Shown here: positions 57,798 to 64,000 of the stretch, piece by piece
Layout: every line of letters starts with the position of its first letter
Numbering within the stretch: the stretch's first letter is position 1
Source of the DNA: Baylisascaris procyonis
Lineage: Eukaryota > Nematoda > Chromadorea > Rhabditida > Ascarididae
Assembly: GCA_037389465.1 (NCBI GenBank)
Contig: JAZARR010000088.1
Coordinates: forward strand, 4,216,001-4,280,000
Direction: 5' to 3'
Length of the DNA stretch: 64,000 nt
The notes under the pieces: generated by a model
The model's database searches: none
What the model was told of the DNA's origin: nothing
What the model saw: the letters and a program-made list of their open reading frames with translations, nothing else
Program-made: the position numbers and the translations under genes

Positions 57798-59340
57798 ACT
57801 TCCATCGGAAAATCTCGTGCGTTACAGTCATTTAGTTTGTACATTATTTTTTTTTTTTTTTGATTGTCGCGATCATTCCTCGTGCTAATGAATTTAAGCG
57901 ATAAATATGAATACTCTTTAAAAAAGAAAACAAATTCTTACAGCTTTCCATCTCTTCTTTTATTCGAAATTGTTCACTAAAGTAGTTTTTCCATACTGAA
58001 ACGTATGTTAAAAGTGTAAAAATTTATTCGACACACATAAATAACATTAGGAATGGATAAGAGAAGCTTACTCAATGAGTAGATAATGGTCTCGTTGAAA
58101 CAAAAATTCATAAATTTACCAATGATATCACCGAAATGTTGCTGATATTATTGATGGGATTGAAGTAGCTATACTATAAGAAACTGATGATTTAATTCTT
58201 CAAAATTTTACTTCTATTAATTCTCAAAAACTTTCTTAGCGGATTTCGGATTTAACAAATTCTTTCATTTTGTTGAATGCATTTCAATGAAATCTCGAAA
58301 GTATCGATCGCTTATTTGTTCGTTAATTTATGCACAATGCGAAAGATCTGCTTAATATCGCTTCTATATAGTGTATATTGTGCAACGCCAATTTATGCAA
58401 TTAATTTGAGCATAATTCCCTTATGAAATGACTAATGATGTGAACAATATGAAAACACTATCATATGGAACTTTACAATGTTTGCGCATCTCCGCTCTTT
58501 AATGATTTTTTTTTTTTAAATTCTATTCATCTATCTACGTACCGAATGTTCTCAGTCGTTGTCTCCGAAGTGATTTGAGTCATGCCTTGTCCACTGCCTC
58601 TATGTATGCGTGTTTGTGGATCGAGGTGGCCCAAGAAGCATCCGATGACGATCCTTATTTCGAGTGCCTTTACGCGTTCTCTTTCTGTGTTATTTCGTTT
58701 GTGTGTGTGTGTTTTTCACTTATGCATGCATATGTATACCGAATTGATGAGATACGAGTATGTCCTATATATCGCGTTCGATGAATGCACAATTCATCAT
58801 CGCGATATCAAATGAATAAAAACGAAAAAAATCGTGCAAATTTTTATACATTGACCGACAATTGTTATTCGCAATGGATTGTCGTTCTTATTTCTATTGA
58901 ATTGCGTTCGGAAATAAAACTTTTTAAGAAAACTGATTCAGCAGACGTTTTGGAATGGTCATAAAACTTCTGCGAGTATGATGTTTTAAAATTTTAAACC
59001 TATAGAATTTTCGCCTATTCGATTTTATCCTTACTGACACTAGGATGCCAAACAAAAATTTTTTCAATAAAAATTCGATGGCTCCTTGCGAAAAATTTTT
59101 CTTGACAAGAAAACAGCTATAAGAGTAATAGCTCATGGTTATTAATTTCGTCTCTGACAATCTCCTCTGAGGAGTGTCTTGGAGGCTTAAAGGGCATCAA
59201 AGTGAGAGTAATTGTGGAAGTTTTGTGGCCATCTCAAAAAAAAGGCTGAATCGATCGTCTTAAAAAGATTTCCGCAGCACTACTCTCAAATGTTTTTTCT
59301 ACAGCCCAGTAGAAAATGTATTTCTTGTTTTTCTGACATG
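57798..59340. other. No supported gene
   Basis: AT-rich sequence downstream of the MIG-18-like gene, presumably including its 3' UTR. A GC-richer patch at 58560-58700 is open in two frames but lacks splice or family evidence. AATAAA occurs at about 58913. Confidence 0.4.
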
Positions 59341-59353
59341 TTAGCATATCACG

Positions 59354-59605
59354 AGAAACGAGAGTTTCGAAGAAAAGTGTTTACTCATCCCCGTGTTCGG
59401 AGGGAAAATAGTCGCCAAAGTTCATGCTCTGATCAAGAATGGAGTGACCGGTGTAGATGTTACGAGCGAAATAGCTGCAAGCCTGATTGCCGTTGTTATC
59501 ACATGCAACGACGTGGCGCTAAACTATCAGTGTTCTCCAGAATATGCGACCGCACTGAGACAACGCTTGCAATTCGAGAGGCTCGAAAATTCACTTATGG
59601 GATAG
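59354..59605 (+). CDS. Unrecognised open segment with coding-like codons
   Basis: The frame runs from after a TAG at 59351-59353 to TAG at 59603-59605. Many codons follow the purine-N-pyrimidine pattern (GTC GCC, GAT GTT, ATT GCC GTT GTT ATC), and it reads KIVAKVHALIKNGVTGVDVT, then ASLIAVVITCND. The overlapping 190-codon frame (59212-59784) is less coding-like. It could be an exon of an unknown gene or of the preceding gene; no donor or neighbour was found. Confidence 0.22.
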   Translation, partial: RNESFEEKCLLIPVFGGKIVAKVHALIKNGVTGVDVTSEIAASLIAVVITCNDVALNYQCSPEYATALRQRLQFERLENSLMG

Positions 59606-62260
59606 TGCCAAAAAATGGCAATACTGAGAACCACGCTAAAATTAGCTTCTTGTTCATACTGTTCCCCATTGGTGCTTGCCTTCTGCCCAGTTGGCTTTCA
59701 TTTCACATCAGTGATTTCAGTAACTCTTATTTACAGCTTGTCGGACGCAAAAGGCTGCATGAATTCATACATTTCCTCAGATGAAACTCTTATGATGAAG
59801 CCACATTGGGCACAAATACGAGTGCTATTACATCCGATAAGATTTGGCATTTTGAGCGGAAATGATGAAAAAAGCGATACATGTGTGCATCCGCCTCGTT
59901 GTCCTCTTCTTAGCAAAACACATTTTTCGTTTTTTTTTCTGACGATTATCAGCAATGAGCAGCTGCGGAAGTGAGGTATTCAAATAGTACACAAAATAAG
60001 CTAGTCACTTGCAAGGAACAAATGATTTTCAGGGTTGTCGTTTATAACCACTAAATTTTTGTACTTTCTGGGTGGATAATTAATGCACTGATGTGGAATT
60101 TCTTCTGTTTAGTGGCCATTCGATTATTCGTCAAATAGACGGTCGAAAAGTGTTAGAACGAGGCAGTAATTTCGTAAAATCGAAGAATAAGCCCGAAATC
60201 AAAAGTGGAGTCTTCAAATGGAAAGGATATTCAGGGGCTCGAAGCAGTAGGTGGACGCCAGCAATTTCCTCGTATATCCGGACTTTTTGAGTGATGCGCA
60301 GCTTAGCATATTAACATGTTCAGTAGCGCAACAGAATGTAATTGAGCCCTCATGGTGGTGAGACTTGACAAAAACACAGTTATAGGATTCAGAGCCTTTC
60401 AATTGATGGGTTCAGGTTATGCGAATCGTTGTGCAATTCCCTAGTAATGGATCTTTAAATTAATTAATTCTGCGAGCAAAAAGAATCAAGAATGAAGTTC
60501 AATGCTGGAATCTGCTCATCGAAGTGTTTGCCTCAATCGCTCACCTATAGAAGCCTCCACCGGCTTTATGAAAAGATGAAAATTTGAACAGATGAATGCG
60601 CATTTTTCTGTTTTCAACGTCAGATTGAAAGAAAAATTTCTTGGCATTTCTTAAAAAGCTTCTCTACTCGGAACTGAAAAGTAATAATGAGCTATGAGCA
60701 CTGAGCTTCATAAAATGATAAATTGCTGGTAAAGGATTTTTAGAGTGTTTTTCGACCTGTGACGATCCTTCATCTTATATGGTGACCTTGAGTGATACTC
60801 AAATGTATCAATGTTCATAGCGTCGTTGATCACATTGCGACATATTTAAGAAGTGCTACTTTTTTACTCGTAGAAGTTGAGCAAAAAACTTGTGTAACAC
60901 ACCAGCAAAATAATCGAATGTTAATAAATAATCAAATGTGATCGCTTCCTTTCGAAGACAGTTACCCCTACCAATCATCCGTATGTTTCATAGTTTTGCA
61001 TGCATGTTTCTACCGCTTTTTGATCGATGAAATTTTTGCTAAATAATATGATCTGTTGAAAAGGAGGCGCCCTTTTCGTGTCTGTGGAAGTTGCTGCTTA
61101 AATTCCACGAAAATAGACGCATTTCTCAATATGATTGATATTTCAGCAAAGAGTGCTGCGAATACTAGTAAAAATACCTCTAAATGCCTCTGAATGCCCC
61201 TAAATGCTACGAATACTAGTAAAACGAATTCGCAAGCACTACGCGATTAAAACGAATTCGCAAGCACTACGCGATTTTCTAAAGAGCACGAAAACTTGTG
61301 GTCTGATATGAGATCTAATAGTAGCGCCAAAGATGTTAAGGCGGTTATCAGAATTGGTTGCTCTTTGTTTATTTGCGTTTCATTCACTTACTGATGCAAT
61401 GAGCGATTGCTTGGGTGATGTAAATATTGTTTAGCAATTATTTAAACATTTTTTTTTCGTTAATTTAAATTCGTTTGAAATATCTCTTAAGAAGTTTATA
61501 CGCAACATATTGCTTACAAATGAATTTTATACGTATTTCTTCGTTGTAAAATTAATTGAAAAATGTTTTTATCTAATTGCGAATTATTGGAAAAAAAAAG
61601 CGGAAATATTGCTACTTTCTTTGTTCGTATTCGATTGAGTGAAAGTGGAAATGAAGAGTAGTTGAAAGATAATAGCGAGCAGTTGCTATTTCACTTCAAC
61701 AAAAGCAAGCTGCTAGTTCGGCTGCAATGAATCAACGCCCGCACTCTTATTGTTATGTTGTTGTTATTCGGTTTTAAGTTGAAGAGGTTATTGCTGCTGC
61801 TTCCTTTTTTTTTAAAACTTTTATTGATACTGTTTTCATAAATGAATTACCTATTTATTCATTGTATTTCCTCATTCGATATTTTCGTATTATTTGAAGA
61901 CACTAATTATCTTTGTGTACATATGAATGCATTCGATTTTTTGCAACGCGAAAAGTATAGAATACAATTAACTTAATGCTCTTAATTTTAATATGCGTAG
62001 TAGCACTTTGTGAGATTACCACCTAAGTGGCTAGCCTTATTTAAACAGTATCTTGCCATTCATCCCGCTTCAGCAAATAGCGTAGCAGCATTTTACGTGT
62101 TGCATTGAACTAATCGGCACATTGAACGAATGGTGCTCGATTATATCTCTGATTACATGAATCCTAACATTTGTTAGAAACAACGACTTTACGTAGGTCA
62201 GTTCGGCTCTACGAAAGCTCTGGAGTCTTTAGTCTAGAATCTGAGATCAATGTATGAGCA
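59606..62260. other. Mostly non-coding stretch
   Basis: An open frame at 60093-60290 is lysine-rich without a recognisable domain. The rest is AT-rich, apart from the tandem duplication at 61.2 kb. No gene supported. Confidence 0.4.
61221..61276. repeat. Perfect 28-bp tandem duplication
   Basis: Two exact head-to-tail copies (61221-61248 and 61249-61276) of a unit beginning AAAACGAATTCGCAAGCACT and ending ACGCGATT. Just upstream, GCGAATACTAGTAAAA-like and CTAAATGCC/CTGAATGCC words are also repeated (61156-61224), so the whole 120-base patch is a local duplication cluster. Confidence 0.95.
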
Positions 62261-62277
62261 TATAACCCCTTTCATAG

Positions 62278-62410
62278 TCTCCTCGATTCTGCCTGAGGTT
62301 AACCTTGCCGGGCAGCCTTTGTCCTGCCTGTGAGGTTTTGACCCCCTTTGACTTACCTCGCTGACCTAGTCTATTTAAATTTGGGGTCTACTGTCTGCCT
62401 CACATAGGCG
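62278..62410 (+). repeat. Dispersed repeat, copy B
   Basis: Aligns with 39487-39640 in the same orientation (CGATTCTGCCTGAGGTTAAC, GGGCAGCCTTTGTCCTGCC, TTTTGACCCCCTTTGACTT). It lacks about ten bases present in copy A. No terminal repeats were recognised. Confidence 0.6.
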
Positions 62411-62630
62411 ACATTTGAAGGTTTTATTTGCTGCATTCAGAGCGCTAAACTGCAGAAAGAGGTAATATGTTAGTTTCGGAGGAAAAAAAAAAATAAAGTT
62501 CCTAAGGCGCTGTTAGCTACAATAATTGTCGCGTTGACTATGCAAGTTGGGCGAGCATCTTTATGCGAATGCTTATTCATGCCAACGCTTCCCACGTTAG
62601 CAATTTGATCATGCCCACTACTTTATCGTA

Positions 62631-62637
62631 TATAAAA
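62631..62637 (+). promoter_or_regulatory. TATAAAA element, possible promoter
   Basis: TATAAAA followed about 30 bases later by an initiator-like TACTCATTC. The layout resembles the promoter of the MIG-18-like gene, and plus-strand candidate exons lie downstream. Such a motif is also expected by chance in AT-rich DNA. Confidence 0.3.
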
Positions 62638-63276
62638 CGAGAAGTGTTGAATATTACTCTTAGTTACTCATTCATGTTCACTGTCATTTGTGGGATACTC
62701 ATAAAGCGTGATAGCGAACAACAGTGAAAGTTGAAAAAAAATAGAAAATATTATTGGTTTTTTGTTTCTTTTAGTCGTAAGCGACGATTAGAAGCAACAA
62801 CACAAAGGGCAAGTCGTTACAATCAAATGCGAGGATTTATATGCGTTTATTATGACTTCCGAATAACATGTTTTCACTACACCTATCCATCATTTGTTCA
62901 CATCTTCCAGAGAAGCTCAACACATTGCTTCTAAACTCTGGTATTTCTCGTTTCGTTTGCTCTGTTGCAATGCGTTTAATTTTGCGGCAAAACATTTTAT
63001 TTTAGATGTGTACGTCGAAGTTTATTTAGCAAGTGCAAATGCACTAAACAAAAGTTGCAGTTTCATTCACTAAATATGTCGACTTAAGGATTGCTTAGGC
63101 TAGCAGATCTCATTGGCAACAAATAATGATGTTATAATCTTACAAATGGTGATTTACTTAATTCACTAACCTTTTTATAAACATAAAAACACGTCCCCAC
63201 CAAAATATGTGGTTGATTGAGTGATTTGTGGTACTCATGTCAAGAGTTTCTCACTCTATTTAATTTATTTCCACAG

Positions 63277-64000
63277 GTATTTTTCAGAGCATCATAAGGA
63301 ACCTTCTTCTATGGCAAGATTCTTAATGGAAGATTTTCAGGTGAAAATTAAACAGTAAAACTTAGCGCATAAGTGGTACGACACGATTGAAATTTTTTTT
63401 TTTCAGTGAACTGATATTCAAAGTAACATTGCGCGAACCATCTTCAAGAAAGGTGGATTGAGTGCTTTCTAATGACTAGACGTTTTGATATCGAGAAAGA
63501 AAAAAATTGTGATAAGTGCACAAGATATTCCAAAACGAATAATAAAGATGTATCTGGTGTAGATGAAACGAAATTTTGTAGCGATTAGACTAAAACGTAA
63601 AGGAGGAAGAAAGCTGATAGGTGATTGTAATCGTTATCAAATTTTCCATCTTTTACTACAAGCTCCCAGTTTTGGGTCTGTGAAAATAGAAGACAGTGAT
63701 TACTGCAACACCAATCTCAGCAAAGTCCATAACAGTAACAAAAGGCGATGTATAATGGTCGACGTAATGTTTGGCTGAAATGGGCTTAGTGCATTCCACA
63801 GACAAGACGGATATATCTAGTTTCTAGTGGAGTGGTTTCTTTTGGCTGTTTGGTTATATGTATCTAGACCGCCAGGATCGTGATCGTCAAAAATCATACT
63901 TTCGCAGTTGCTTTTATTTGCACTCAACATTCACCGTCGCTAACGACCACCCACGCCGTTCGCATGCTCTGCCAACTGACCTTGACTTATTGGCGACTTT
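63277..64000 (+). CDS. Candidate exons of a gene running off the right edge
   Basis: Two plus-strand segments join in phase: 63277-63340 (acceptor TTTCCACAG, donor CAG|GTGAAA, reads YFSEHHKEPSSMARFL) and 63828-64000 (acceptor GTTTCTAG, still open at the window end, reads WSGFFWLFGYMYLDRQDRDR and later NDHPRRSHALPTDLDLLAT). The second has balanced, GC-richer codons unlike its flanks. I recognise no family. Upstream exons between the TATAAAA at 62631 and 63277 were not identified. Confidence 0.3.

Noticed and set aside
59212..59784. 190-codon plus-strand ORF, the longest in the window
   Set aside because: Codon use is not coding-like, and a different frame (59354-59605) fits better over the same bases; no domain or splice support.

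Overview
The window looks like nuclear DNA of a nematode, probably a parasitic species with a large, gene-poor genome. This is inferred from four things: AT-rich sequence, small exons separated by introns of 0.1 to 9 kb, short TTTCAG-type acceptors, and one gene built from cysteine modules of the MIG-18-like 'fibronectin type I' kind, a family expanded in nematodes. No prokaryotic, organellar, rRNA or tRNA features were seen. Nearly all ORFs longer than 60 codons are chance frames. Real exons were found by reading splice sites, reading phase and domain spacing on both strands.

Region 1 (about 1-6.0 kb, minus strand): a seven-exon gene that runs off the left edge. All exon phases join. The protein holds successive diverged copies of one domain, each opening with a D-x-[IL]-x-[LV]-[IV]-x-A-[SP] motif. 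I recognise the repeat structure but no function.

Region 2 (about 6.9-9.4 kb, minus strand): two separate decayed non-LTR retrotransposon (LINE) fragments with readable reverse transcriptase motifs. A further endonuclease-like fragment lies at 31.4-31.6 kb (minus), and a weak LINE-tail-like frame at 11.4-11.7 kb (plus).

Region 3 (about 9.4-37.4 kb): largely featureless AT-rich sequence with homopolymer runs and a few G-rich tracts. A speculative divergent pair of small genes sits at 33.2-35.7 kb.

Region 4 (37.4-57.8 kb, plus strand): the main gene of the window. A GC-richer promoter patch with a TATAAA box precedes a seven-exon, 366-codon gene whose introns reach 8.7 kb. It encodes a secreted protein with a signal peptide and four tandem MIG-18-like cysteine modules, presumably acting in the extracellular matrix. 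Its introns carry three long (TA)n tracts, a perfect 22-bp inverted repeat, one copy of a dispersed repeat and a possible nested minus-strand gene.

Region 5 (57.8-64 kb): mostly non-coding, with a 28-bp tandem duplication, a second copy of the dispersed repeat, a TATAAAA element at 62.6 kb, and possible exons of a plus-strand gene that would continue past the right edge.

The two well-supported genes lie on opposite strands about 32 kb apart and show no sign of an operon or shared function.
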